Origin: Camarhynchus parvulus
Taxonomy: Eukaryota; Chordata; Aves; Passeriformes; Thraupidae
Assembly: GCF_901933205.1 (NCBI RefSeq)
Contig: NC_044581.1
Coordinates: 13,853,501 to 13,917,500, forward strand
Length of the DNA stretch: 64,000 nt
Reading direction: 5' to 3'
Each line of letters opens with the position of its first letter. The first letter of the stretch is position 1. A program made the translations under genes and the position numbers. This document shows, piece after piece, positions 12,265-23,610 of the stretch. The notes below the pieces were generated by a model, which saw only the letters and a program-made list of their open reading frames with translations, was not told the origin of the DNA and did not search any database.

Positions 12265-14925
12265 ATTTAATTACTTTGACTTGTGGGATGTTCTGTTTTT
12301 GAATATTGAAGTAAATACCCAGAAAACTCTAATGGACAAAACAAATCTAATCTTAAAAAATAATTTGGTAATTAAAAAAAAAATGGGCTACTTTTTCAAG
12401 ATACTTCAGTCTTCAATGATAAACTCCTACATGCCCATGTTATTTTTAATTTTTTTTTTCTTAAAGTGGGCATTGTATGGATTTATGTTCTAAATAGAAA
12501 TATGTGCATTTCACGGTCATATATCTTAATCCCATATTAAAACCTAAAATAAATGCAAAATGTATAATGCAAAGAAAATGGAAAATGCACAAAATTGATT
12601 AGTCTGCCATAAGGAATAATTGCATTTATGATTATTACTTTTTAAACATAGATTGATATCTTATTACACTATATTCTGCTGTCCTTAGGAAATCACAGGG
12701 GGAAAGTTGTGTATCTTTGTATTATCTATACTATTATTTAACAGTAGTTTTTAGGACAATTTTTTTTTTAAAAATCAAAATATCTTATAAAGGAGCACTG
12801 CCAGATATCACCTTAGTGCCCCAAATGGTTAAACTGAGGCTCTGTAATGACAATTCTCTGTGTTTGGGTTGATGCCTGTGTTGCCTTATGGAGTTAAGGA
12901 AACTGGGAGATGGATTTTCATGTCTCTGCATCATTTGGATTCCTTCAGCTTTCTGCTCTGAGGGAAATGCTTCTTTATCATTATTGTCAATCTTTCATAA
13001 GCTCATTCTGGGCTGCATGAAAGAAAAATCGTGGGCTTGAAATCAGCTGAATGATATAATGGGGAAAAAACCAGTCAATAAAGTGTTTTCTTTGAAAACA
13101 AGTCAAGGCAGCCTTTATGCCCTGAGCTGCAGAACTCTTGTCTGAAGTAGGTAATGCTGGGTAAAATTCGCCTCTCTGGCTTGGTAACACCATTGTGTTC
13201 TGGTCTCACTCATTTTTTAAAATACAATTATTTTTCTCATTAGAGATTGTAATTTATTTAAATCAATTATATTCATTTATCTTGATTTCACCACATAACC
13301 AAAAAGGGTCATTTGAGGTCATTTGTCTCTGATAGTATTAATTTCAATAATTGATCTTGAACAATATTACTAATTGTAAAATAAACAATATACAAAGTTA
13401 TCCAAAACTGAGTCATTTTATGTTTTATATATTGATAGTCAATAAATCTTGTTTGTCTCGTGTCTTTTGGAAGCAGGTAAACAATAATTTTTAAAAATAA
13501 TGATCGGAGGATAAGCAGTTTTATAATTTTGTAATTTCTTAATATTCTTCAGTAGTGAATTTTTCATATCTGTTAAAAGCAACCTTTTTACCAGTGCATA
13601 ACATAAAATAATGAAATAAACTAAGAGCTAGTTTATGCAAAGATAGTATTCATATTTGCAGCATTGCCATAAGGAGCAGAGCATGACAATAGGAACAAGC
13701 AGTGCTTGTGATGTAGTTAAATCTCCACCACAACTGAAAAATTGCTAAAAGGTGAATTTTTTTTTAACTTACAGAACAGTAAGTTAAAAAACTTAAAGGT
13801 TCTTTTTCCTTTTTTCTTTTTTTTTGTTTCAATGTTTTTGTGTACTTAAAAATACATTGTATTCTGTGTAAAGTCTGAAAACAAATCGAAAATGTTAAGT
13901 TCTTGCACTTATGCAGGTAATAAATACTCTTTTTTACAGAACTGCAATAAATTCAATAGACTCATGACAAGGATGATTTTGACCTGTTCATGCTCATATG
14001 GATGCATTAGTGACCATGCTAATAGCAAGTCTGGAAAGGATTTCCATTCTCATAAATGAATTGCAGATATTAAATAATTCATGTATTTTATACCTGCTTC
14101 AACAAAGAGATTTTTTTCTGAAAGCTATTAAAAGTTAAAATTTATTCTTGGCATAAAGCATAGCTTCAGTCTTTTTCCACCACAAGGAAGCATCTGCTTG
14201 TTTTAAAAGCTTGTAGTTTACCACCTTAACTTCAGGGCACTAACAGTAGTAAAAACCCAAAAATTAAAGTAATGAAGCATAAACATCAATGCATACAAAA
14301 GGCAGTAAAAAAGCTGTAACAAGGCTTTTAAATTTTTATTACAAAAATCAGTCCCATTTTCCTTTGTCCTGTGAATGCAGAGCAGGCAGCATTTACTGGA
14401 GGGAGGCTGTGAGGAGCTGCCTGAGCAGCAGCTGTGCTTAGTTCCAAACACTTGGCCTCCAAGGTCTATTCTTGTTGGCTGGTTTTATTTCCCATTGGAG
14501 GATTCTGCTTTTCAAAACAGGTATGACTGGAATGGCTTCTGTCTTTGTGTCCTGATCTCTCTTTTCTTCCTCTCCATTATTTTTACTTATGTTTGTCTTT
14601 TGCTTCAGAATTCGCTCTCCTGTATGTTATTTATTTCCATGCTACACAACTGTCTGAAGCCAGCATGTGTAATCAGTTATCTCCTTTCTTAACATTTGGT
14701 GCATTTGGTTTCAGAAAGTTACAACTGTGAAGAAATTTGCTTGTTTGTTTTGTTGTCTATCCTGAGATTCAGAGAGATAATTCTAACAAAAAACCTGCTG
14801 GTAATTTTTTCCTTAAAGCATATCTTAGGAGACTTCTACTTTATTGAAAAATGAAATGCCTTTGGAAAGCATTTCTAAAAATAGATTTATCTGAAAACAA
14901 GATCAACTCTGGTTGAAATGAACCA
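12265..14925. other. Very AT-rich sequence without a gene
   Basis: This is one of the most AT-rich parts of the window, particularly 12.5-12.8 and 13.2-13.9 kb, with frequent A and T runs. No frame of interest, no RNA gene and no transposon end is visible. A hairpin at 13760-13791 is listed separately. A 105-codon frame at 14375-14692 has no recognisable features. Confidence 0.6.
13760..13791. repeat. Perfect 13-bp inverted repeat with 6-base loop
   Basis: The left arm at 13760-13772 (TTTTTTAACTTAC) pairs without mismatch to the right arm at 13779-13791 across the loop AGAACA. Most of the outer stem is T:A pairs. The structure is exact in the sequence, but no function is implied. Confidence 0.85.
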
Positions 14926-15060
14926 CTTGAGGTTCTCTAATCCAAACCACTTTCCAAAGATAGGTTAATTAGATCTAATTGCTCAGGGCCCTGTCCAGTC
15001 AGGTTTGAGTTCCTCCAGGGTCAGATACTCTGCAGCATCTCTGGGGCCCTGTTTCAAATT
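14926..15060 (-). mobile_element. CR1 LINE 3'-region fragment, minus orientation
   Basis: CR1 is a non-LTR retrotransposon family whose 5'-truncated copies dominate bird genomes. On the plus strand this segment follows the antisense of the CR1 3' region. It has the CTAATCCAAACC-type word, then TTAGATCTAATTGCTCAGGGCC, CTGTCCAGTCAGGTTTGAG, and TCCTCCAGGG followed by CATCTCTGGGGC, in the order of the familiar consensus. The terminal octamer-like tail is not clear, and the copy is diverged and short. It ends about 290 bp before the 20-bp minisatellite. The identification is by remembered consensus, so the boundaries are approximate. Confidence 0.75.
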
Positions 15061-15350
15061 TAACTTCATTCAGATCCCCAGGCAGACCTTTGCACATACC
15101 AGGTGCAGCAGAGACCCTGCCCCTGCTGCCTCCTCAGTCAGACGTGTTAGGGAGTCATCATCAACACCTCCTGGCCTGCTGGTTCCCTTCTGCCTTTCCA
15201 GCAGGTGCAGGGGTGGATAAAGTGTCCAGGGGGAGCCCAGATCTGCAAATGTGGGGCACTTTCAGTTGTCTGAAGAGGGTTTCACCTCCTGCTTCCTGCT
15301 GATGAGGCTGTGGGCAGGCACCCACCACCATTTGTGCCATGCTCTGCCCC
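15061..15350. other. GC-rich spacer between CR1 fragment and minisatellite
   Basis: The sequence becomes progressively C-rich toward the array. It contains CTGCC and CCTGC words that resemble decayed minisatellite units, but no clear periodicity. No gene is seen. The three overlapping plus-strand frames entering from here continue into the array and are products of the low stop density. Confidence 0.5.
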
Positions 15351-15669
15351 TGCCCCAGGCACAGCTCCCCTGCCCCAGGAGCTCATGCCCTGCCCCAGGA
15401 GCTCATGCCCTGCCCCTGGAGCTCATCCCCTGCCCCAGGAGCTCATCCCCTGCCCCAGGAGCTCATGCCCTGCCCCAGGCACAGCTCCCCTGCCCCAGGA
15501 GCTCATCCCCTGCCCCAGGAGCTCATCCCCGCCCCAGGAGCTCATCCCCTGCCCCAGGAGCTCATGCCCTGCCCCAGGCACAGCTCCCCCGCCCCAGGAG
15601 CTCATCCCCTGCCCCAGGAGCTCATCCCCTGCCCCAGGAGCTCATCCCCTGCCCCAGGCACTGCTCCCC
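15351..15669. repeat. 20-bp-unit GC-rich minisatellite, 16 copies
   Basis: Tandem 20-base units run from 15351 to 15669. The common type reads TGCCCCAGGAGCTCATCCCC (or ...ATGCCC). A second type, TGCCCCAGGCACAGCTCCCC, recurs at about 15351, 15471, 15570 and, with one change, 15650. One unit near 15531 is 19 bases, shifting the phase by one. Because 20 is not a multiple of three, each strand cycles through all reading frames with no stop, giving spurious proline-rich peptides with a 20-residue period. Unlike a CRISPR array there are no unique spacers. The minus strand carries paired GGGG runs in every unit. Confidence 0.97.
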
Positions 15670-18600
15670 AGTTCCAGCTGCTATCCCACTCAGGACATTT
15701 TCCTTCCCTCCCCTCCTGACCTGTCCTTCCTAAATAACCTGTATTCATCCAGTCCTGTGAGCTGCCCACAACCTTTGTGGACACTTGTGTTTGTTTGAAT
15801 GAAAGCAGATCAATAACAACATCAGATTTCCTTGCATGATGTAGGTTTCTTATCTTCAGGGTGTCTGTCAGGAACTAAAGGTGTTCCTAATCACAGAAGT
15901 CAACAGATCCAAACCATATTAGTCTGATTTCAAGAGCAGCTAATATCAAAGCTGTTTCTGCAAAGCAGCAAAAGAGCCCTTCTATGGTGATGCACATGGT
16001 TTTATCTGACTTTGTAGGAACAGTTCATTAACTTCCTTTATTCTGGGTTCCTGTGCATTTTCCACTGTCTGCTCTGTCTAAAGCACCTGTCAGTGTATTT
16101 TTGGCTCTCCCCTTTTGCTGTTTTTAGTGCTGCTCTGATGATTAACAGCGTCATGCTAATGAGGTCCTGCAGCAGATCTTTGTTTCTCAGAGTTGATGGT
16201 GGAGCAGGTGGCTTGGACCCACAGTTTTACTGTTGGGGTTGCACTACAGTAAAGGGGGAAAGTGCTTTGAGGTTGTGCATCTTCAAAGTTGAAGTAACTT
16301 TTTAGATTCTTGACCTTTTAGAGAATGGGAGGGGGAAAATTTGAGTTAAAATAAGAAGGGATCATGTCTGGAATCTCTTCAGGTCTGGTAGAAGCAAGGG
16401 ATTGAAGGAGATTGCCCAGGCATGGCAGAAAGTAGAAAACTGAAGGATTGGGCCAAGTTTTCCATGCGTATGGAGAAATTTAAGGATTAAGTAACTGATC
16501 CTGCAGTAGAGAGAATGTCCAAACTGCAGGCACTTAGGGCTGCCAAAGGGAAGGGCTGCTCTTTGTGAATGTGCTTCTCCTGGATGAGCTGGGATGAGGA
16601 GCCTTTGAGTTGGAGGCTCATCTGATACAGCAAAGCAGAGCAAATTCTCTTTATCTGGAACTGTAATCCCAACCAAATTAAGTGTGTAACTGCTTATATC
16701 CATGTAATTTAGTTGTTGTTTAACATCCTTCTGATTAGATATTTGCTATGTCTTGCATGCAGCTCTCGGATCCTCATATTTCTCCTCCAGCTGCCCTTGT
16801 GATGCCTGTGTTCTTTTCTTACACCATTCTGGTATTTAGTGAATCACATATTAGAAATATTGCTCTATTTGGTGTCCTTTAAGGGACCACAAATGTTTAT
16901 TCTTCACTTATATTTTATCTTGTGTGGGGAACCTGTGTGCTTAAGGGCAATAAAGACTTGACTTGGATACCAGATGTGTTTAAATTTATTATCCAAACTT
17001 ACAAAAGAGGCGTCTGGAAAGAAATTGCTTTTCTTCTGTTCAGCTTAACCTTACACTGGCTTTGCTTCCTACTAAATCAAAACTTTTATTGACTTAAAAT
17101 GTCATAATCTGCTTTAGGTTTATTTAGCAGATCACCACTATTCTGTATACTTATGTTTACAGTCTAATACACAAAGTAATCTATTAAAACATTTTCAAAT
17201 TAACGTCTAGCACACTTTGAGTCTCTGCTGTAGTGTTGTGGTGATCCTCCATCAGATGGTGCTATTAGGATTTAAGATAAATACTTAGCCTGCTTTGGTC
17301 TTACGAAAACTGTCAGCTCTTCATCCTGTTTGTCATTTTTATTTTAATTTCCTTAGTGAAGTTTCATGGGAAGTTTTTATACTGTTCAAACAGCGAAGAA
17401 AGCCATGTGTGAACATATGGTAAATGCCAAATTCACTACTGATTTGGAAACATGCCTCTCAGCCACCTTTGTTAAATGCTGTGTGTTATTCAATGAGTTT
17501 TTACCTTAAGGGTCATGAGTTCTGTGAAATCACCCAGTGCTCTTACCCAAATGTGGGATTCACACAAGGGTTCCTGAAAGCTCCTTCTGCTGTTCAGAGC
17601 CACATGATATTTGGGGAGTGGTTCTAAATTGGATATTTATCACTTGCAAAGCTCTTTTGTATTGGCCTGTCAGCTGCCTTTTGGAGTGTTTGTTTGTTTT
17701 TTCCCCTCAGAGAATGAAATTTTTAAGGCACTGCAGTACTTCTAGAAATACAGTCCTAAACTATTTAATAATGTAATCAAATGAATTCTTTTATTTTCTT
17801 CTTGTTGATGATAAAGTTTGGCTGGGATGTGCATGTAAGCCCTGGAACAGCAGTGAGAAATAACTCTGCTTCAAAAAGATTTCCCAAATGTTTGTAAATA
17901 CTTAAATATTGGTGGCAGCAGGATAAAGTTGTAAAATTTGGCTATTTACTCTGGGTGAATGATAAATATTTTAACTTTTAACAATCCATTGCTCAGATTT
18001 GCCCAGTGTAAACAGATAAATCTCAAGCAAACATAATTCAGGCTGTGCCTTATTTGTGCAGTTCCTTCCTGCTGCTGACCATTGCTGCTGGAATGTGGGA
18101 CTGGGAATCCTGGAGAGCTTCTGGTATTTCTTTTTCCTATTATATGGATTTTAAGTCCATCAAATGCTTTTATGTTAATCATGATCAGGGCTCTTGATGC
18201 AAATAGTTGGTCAAAACAGGCTAGGCAATGCTTCCATTCCAGCCATCTCTCTGATATCAAAAACCCCAGGGAATAGTTTCTATAATATTCTTGAAAATCA
18301 TGATATTCATCCTTTAAACCAGTTCTGGCTCACATTTCATTGAAGTGGCATTTATCTAACATGGTAGGTTGCTAAACAAAAAACAATTTGACCTTGCAGT
18401 TGGTAACTAGACCTTGCTCAAAGAAGTTAATTTAGAAATGCTAAAACACATTTCAAAGTTTCTCATTTGTACAGCTTTGCAGTAATTTGCTTTTCCTCTG
18501 GTACTTTTTGGCACAGAAATATTTTTTCTTTCATATTAGAACATAAGGATACAAAAGAAATTGCTTTACATGATGTGAATGCTTAGGAGCACATTTTAAT

Positions 18601-20332
18601 TGCATTTGGTATTGCTTGAGATACTAATTACTGTTACAGCCAGATACTAAATAGTGTTAGAGCTTTTGGCTGATTTTTCAGTGATTAAAGGGAAAAATTC
18701 AAAATGTTTCTCATTAATTATTTTTGATTTGGGAAAAAAAGTGAAGAATAGTTAAAACACATTTTGATAGTTCTTAAAACATTGAAAATTTCGCATACGG
18801 TGAACAGAACGTAGCTCTGCTATAGGTCTTCAATTTTATTTCTTTCTTGGATCTTCACTTGAGAAATATTGATGGAATAATCATCTAAATCTAAAAACAG
18901 TAGGGCCAGGAAAATCATAATATATTTTCTTTTTGTGTTGTCTTTATTTTTTGTTTTTGTGTTTTGGTTTTTTTTTTTCTCTTTGTTTGTTGGGGCTTTG
19001 TTTGGTTTTTTTTAATATTTAAGGATCATGCTTCCACACAACCCCATGTAATTTTGCTGTTCCTGAAGCATAGTTTTTTGAGAGCATGTAAAATATTGCA
19101 GCTGGTAGGGAAAGTGCTAACTTGGGTGGTTAATGTACACTGAAATCTTGGCTTAGTCTTGTCAGGGATCTATCAAACCCTCAATACCTCTTTCACAAAT
19201 TCTGAATGTTGATGCATGTGTAAAATACCTTGGTCTAAAATATTTCACTTTCTAGCTAATATACAGAAAACAAGTAGTAATTTTAATATATGGTTCAATT
19301 TATATTCCTAAAGGATACAGGAGTAACCTGGGCCACATTTTCAGACACCATTATGGAAATGTAGGAAGCTTGTGTGTTGTTAAATCATGGATTTCTGTGT
19401 CTGTGCAGAGGAGCTGTGGGAGAAGGGAAACACCTTTCCCAAAGTCATGCCCCAGACAGGCCAGGGCTCTGTTTCCCCACCTTTTTGGGGGTGTTACCAT
19501 CATCTCCTTGCAGATGGTGTTAAAATGAGTTGTTTCAAGAACAACAATAGAGGATAAAGGGGAAACAAGCCGAAATTCAACAATTTATTCATCATAACAA
19601 TTCATCAAGTGATGTGAGTCATGAAAAGCACAGCGATGGTTTTTCATAGTCAGGAAAAGTACAATGAGCAGTTCTCAGACATATTTCAGCCAGACACAGT
19701 TCTGTGGAGGTGATTCTTGGTAGCACTTACACTATTATGGGCTAGTGAGTGTCTTTAGAGCTGGCTGCACTAATCTGCTGGAAACAGTAGGATTGAAATG
19801 GGTCATTAAAGGCATTTCTGGGATAGTGCTCCACTACCAAAAGAAAACATTTTGATTGTGTTCAGTGTTATCCTTGCTGGGGAAATTAAAATTCTTGCCT
19901 AGAGATCAAGAGGTGTAGCTTAGATTAATATCCTAGAGAAGGAAGAACATATTATCATCTTCCACAGTCTGATGCCTTTATCTGAGCCAGCAGTTCATGA
20001 TGCTGTGAACTGCTAAATCCAAGTGACCTTTCCTGGTGATCTTCACAGCAAGTGGCAAGAATAACAAGTACACACATGAGGCTGCTCTGAAACTCTCCCT
20101 TCCTCCCTGTTTATATTATTCCTTCTTTATATTTAAAGATTCCTTGCAAACAATGGCTGCCACCAAAATTCCCTCAGTAATGGTTTGATGACTGGGGTCT
20201 CACCACTGGATGAAATTTCATTGGAGCTAAAAAGACAGAAAAAAGGCTGATTTTCCATCTTATGGGAAGGTGCCCCTTTTCATATTCCTCTGGGATAAGT
20301 ACCTATTGTATTGCCACAGTGGGCACACTCTA
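15670..20332. other. Mostly AT-rich sequence without a supportable gene
   Basis: After a short pyrimidine-rich stretch to about 15780 the composition returns to AT-rich. No exon, RNA gene or transposon is recognisable. Frames of up to 113 codons (near 16.4-16.7 and 17.9-18.3 kb) have no domain. A T-rich low-complexity tract occupies 18923-19020. Confidence 0.6.
18923..19020. repeat. T-rich low-complexity tract with TTTG words
   Basis: Nearly one hundred bases are dominated by T with scattered G (TTTTTG, TTTGTTTG, TTTTGG) and contain a run of twelve T. No retroposon body adjoins either end that I can recognise. Confidence 0.75.
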
Positions 20333-20542
20333 TTAATACTTTATAAAGACATTCCTGGGAGGATATTTTGACAGAATTTCATTTGGCAACTGCTGGTTCA
20401 GTTTCACTCGTATTAATTCATTTCTCTGAGTTCTGCTCCATGTGGTTTTTTTTCTGGATCCATAATAATCAGAGATAATCCTGAGAACAATTGCCTCTGA
20501 ATCAGCAGGTCTTCTTTTAGATAAAATCATATAGAGGCTCAA
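20333..20542 (-). other. Minus-strand 69-codon open frame of coding-like composition, unrecognised
   Basis: The translation is rich in K, R, E and D mixed with spaced hydrophobics and lacks the C/W/H/P excess of most chance frames in this window. It includes segments such as ADSEAIVLRIISDYYG and NELIRVKLNQQLPNEI. I do not recognise a family. The start has no notable context and the flanks show no strong acceptor or donor. It could be a chance frame, part of a decayed coding sequence, or a conserved non-coding element. Confidence that it encodes protein is low. Confidence 0.12.
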
Positions 20543-23500
20543 AACCCCTTATCCTTGGCTGAAATTGATTGATAGGAATTAGCTGTATAGAGTGCAATTT
20601 TTAATGTACAGAGAACCTTGTTTGTATTTAACTTCTCTGCTTATTTAGATGGAAAAGTGAATTAGCAGAGTGATTTTTTTAAAATGGGATTAGGTATTCC
20701 AGTTTGGTGAATGCTGATATCTATTTCATCCATGCTCCACTTATGCTCAGGATGAAGCAATTCAGAAACAATTTATTAATAGGACACTGCTTCTGTGCCA
20801 GTGTTTGGCGGTATCATCAGTGATTACTTGGTCTGTCTGGCTCTTATAGGAATTTACATAAAGCACAAAACTTTATTATTACACTAACCTGAGTAAATTC
20901 AATTATTTTGATATTTGTAATCTTGTTTCTGCGCAGGCTTTCTGAACAAAAAGTCTGATAGTCTCATTGTTTTACAGCTAACTTGTCTAGTGAAAATTAA
21001 GACCTTGCTAGATGACTTCTATAATAAATTTATAGAGACTGTTATTAAAACAATTCCAGCAAGTGATAAACCAGCAGTAACACAGAACACTTGTTAAACT
21101 CAAGCCTTATAAATTGCATGGTTACACCAGTGACACCTGAAGGAGGAGTGATGACCACAGAGATGTATTTTCCTCCAAGCATTCTGCCAAATTGTCTGTG
21201 GGTTTGATTGTTTTATTGTCTTTCCATTGGAAGTCCTGACAGTTGGAGATGCAATCTGGGTGGAGTCAAAGCTGGGATCTTCTGATAAAGCACCAAAACC
21301 TGTTTGAAATAAGCCCCAAGGCTTTGGTGCCTGCCTGGCTGTACCTATTTAAGAGCCCAAAGCCGTGTTCAATATTTAAGAACCCAAATATTTCCCCTCT
21401 GGACCTGAGAGATGGCTTTAGAATCCAGGGTTTGAAGTGGCAGTCTGGCATTCAGGCTCAGAGGGAAAAGTCTCCTTCATTGGCTCCTTCTGGTTTGCCA
21501 ACATATCTGTACTGGAGCCAAAGTGCTCAAAGTGCAGCCTCTGGATGCTGCTGCTGATCTCACTATGGGATGTTAGAATGCACTGACCTTTATTCACAGA
21601 CATCAACAATTTTGTGATAAAGACCCAAAATCCTATTTTTCATTCCAGTGTCTCTGACTTTTTGACCATTGGTGAGCTCCAAGAATCAAAAATGTGGAAT
21701 AACTTCCAGTTCTTACTCTTTTTTCATCCTATAACTGTACTGAAATTTGCCAGCATTTCAAGGTCCAAACTTGAGGGAAAAAGTTACAAGATTTTTGTTT
21801 TTTGAATAAAAAACCCAACACAACCCATTTAAATTTAGTAGAATTTTATTTCTTTCAATGTGTCTTTGGTTATGGTATTTTCTTACATCCTCTCTCCATT
21901 TCTGAACTAAAATGAATAGGAGTAAGCTCCTAAAAGTAGGGATCAATGCTAATTCTGATTTGCAACTTTTAAAATTCCATAATGTGTTGAATTTAATAGA
22001 ATTTTTGAGTATTATAATATTTTGGGAGAAAAGGTACAGAAAATATGTAAGTTTCACTAAGCTGTATTTTCAGGCCTTTAAAAAAGATTTTACCTGCAAC
22101 TATTTAAAATTTGAATGTTGACCATCTGTGCATTGTTGTGAGCAGCACATTTCTGAAAATGTGACAAACCCTTATGAGAAACATTTTCTTGAGCTTGCCC
22201 AAGGAGTCAGAATAATGGCTGCAGCTGAAGGAAACACTTCTGTGTTTAATTGATATGATATTTTGGTATAATTCTGAGAGGATGTGCCAGATTCTATCAC
22301 CACATAAAATGTAATACTCTTATTTTCTTTCCTTCTGCAATTCCCAGTAAAATTTTCTGTATTGTTAATGAAGAAGATAACTTATACATCAGTAACTTTC
22401 AGGCAAAAAGTATTCTCTGGGGTGTGCTCAGTTTGAAAGAAATCTTCTCTGCTGTGTGCTGACAAAGTTTTCTATTTATCAAGACAGTCTGACAGGGGTG
22501 ACCCCCCAGTACAAGAACTGGCCACATTCACTTTTTGCTGAATATCTCAGAGTGTCATTTCAGTCAAGCTGGGACAATTCCCTCAAGAGCTAAAGACAGC
22601 TATCATAAAGATCTGCGTGGACATAAATTTTTATTTTGATACTGAGATGGTTCTGAGATCATCTGACCTACTTGCTTCAGAATTTGTCACTTGGTTGAGA
22701 AGTGTCATATTATGAATCCCTCATGTGCTAAATGGTGGCAAAATGGGAAATGCAGGAGCCCAGCTCAGCCAGTCCCTGGCCACAGCTGCAGGGCGTGCTG
22801 GGCTGGTCAATATAAGCAGTGTCTGAGCTTAGGCTGCGTTCAGACCCCATTGAGGAAAACTGAACCCTGAATTTTAAAACAGGTGTGATTTTTGAGCAAA
22901 GTGTTTGGTAATACTGAGGTTTCAAACAGTAAAAAGCCTAAGACTCTCAAGTGTACATTGCTTTTTGGTTTGCTTTCTCCCCCGCTCTGGTACCACCTGT
23001 TTCTTTTCATTTTCATTTTTCCTTTGGTCTGTTGACCTTGTTAAAACTAAATAAAGCCTTTCTACCTTTTTTTGAATTTATTGAAAACTTGTTCAAAGGA
23101 AATGAGACTGGAGCCTAAAAACCTTTGGTTTTCCCCTTAAAAAGGCAAACACCTTTATGTGTTATCATTGATCTAGTAAAAAGTCATTAAGCTTTCAAGT
23201 ATTCCTTATCTACATAACATATTTTAGAAATGAAAGCCTTGTTGGTAAATTGCAATTAGACTTTGCTGGTTTTGTTGGCTGGCAGAAACTTGCTCTGTAT
23301 TAAAGGTGAAAATAATTGAAGGCAAATAGACTGTATTAGTGGCAGTTCAGGGTTTTGTGCAAGGTATTTTTTCTGTGCAAACATGCTTTGGATTATGAGC
23401 AATATCTGTAGATTTTGTCGGTGGCACTTGACTGCGGTGGGGTTTGTTAATGAATGCAGGGGAGGCGCAGGACATGGTGGAAGGGCTGCTGCTGCCTGTC

Positions 23501-23557
23501 CTGCTGAGCTCTGAACTGGAGAGAGGAGGAGGATGAAGGCAGGAAAGGTCTGGCACA
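20543..23557. other. AT-rich sequence without a supportable gene
   Basis: There is no recognisable exon, RNA gene or transposon. The 104-codon frame at 21243-21557 overlaps opposing frames over the same bases. A modest GC rise at about 22740-22860 carries no recognised feature. The final 100 bases before 23558 are purine-rich and could be 5' untranslated sequence if the exon proposed there is real. Confidence 0.55.
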
Positions 23558-23610
23558 ATGACAAAACTGAGGCTGAAAGTGTTCATCTACCTCAATGAAG
23601 ACACAAACCA
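23558..23610 (+). CDS. Possible first coding exon (17 codons plus two bases), very tentative
   Basis: ATG at 23558 has A at -3 and an in-frame TGA 24 bases upstream, so it would be the first codon of its frame. It is followed by 17 sense codons reading MTKLRLKVFIYLNEDTN. A perfect GTAAGT donor starts at 23611, and without splicing the frame meets TAA immediately. The peptide is plausible as an N-terminal beta-strand but I cannot assign it to a family, and no partner exon with an acceptor was found in this window. GTAAGT occurs by chance several times in 64 kb, so this may be nothing. Confidence 0.15.

Noticed and set aside
15351..15669. CRISPR-like regular repeat array
   Set aside because: Units are directly abutting with no unique spacers, and the surrounding sequence is vertebrate, so it is a minisatellite.
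15251..15798. Proline-rich proteins of 126-162 residues on the plus strand
   Set aside because: Three frames give equivalent peptides because the 20-bp unit rotates the frame. No domain, splice-bounded exon or credible initiation context is present.
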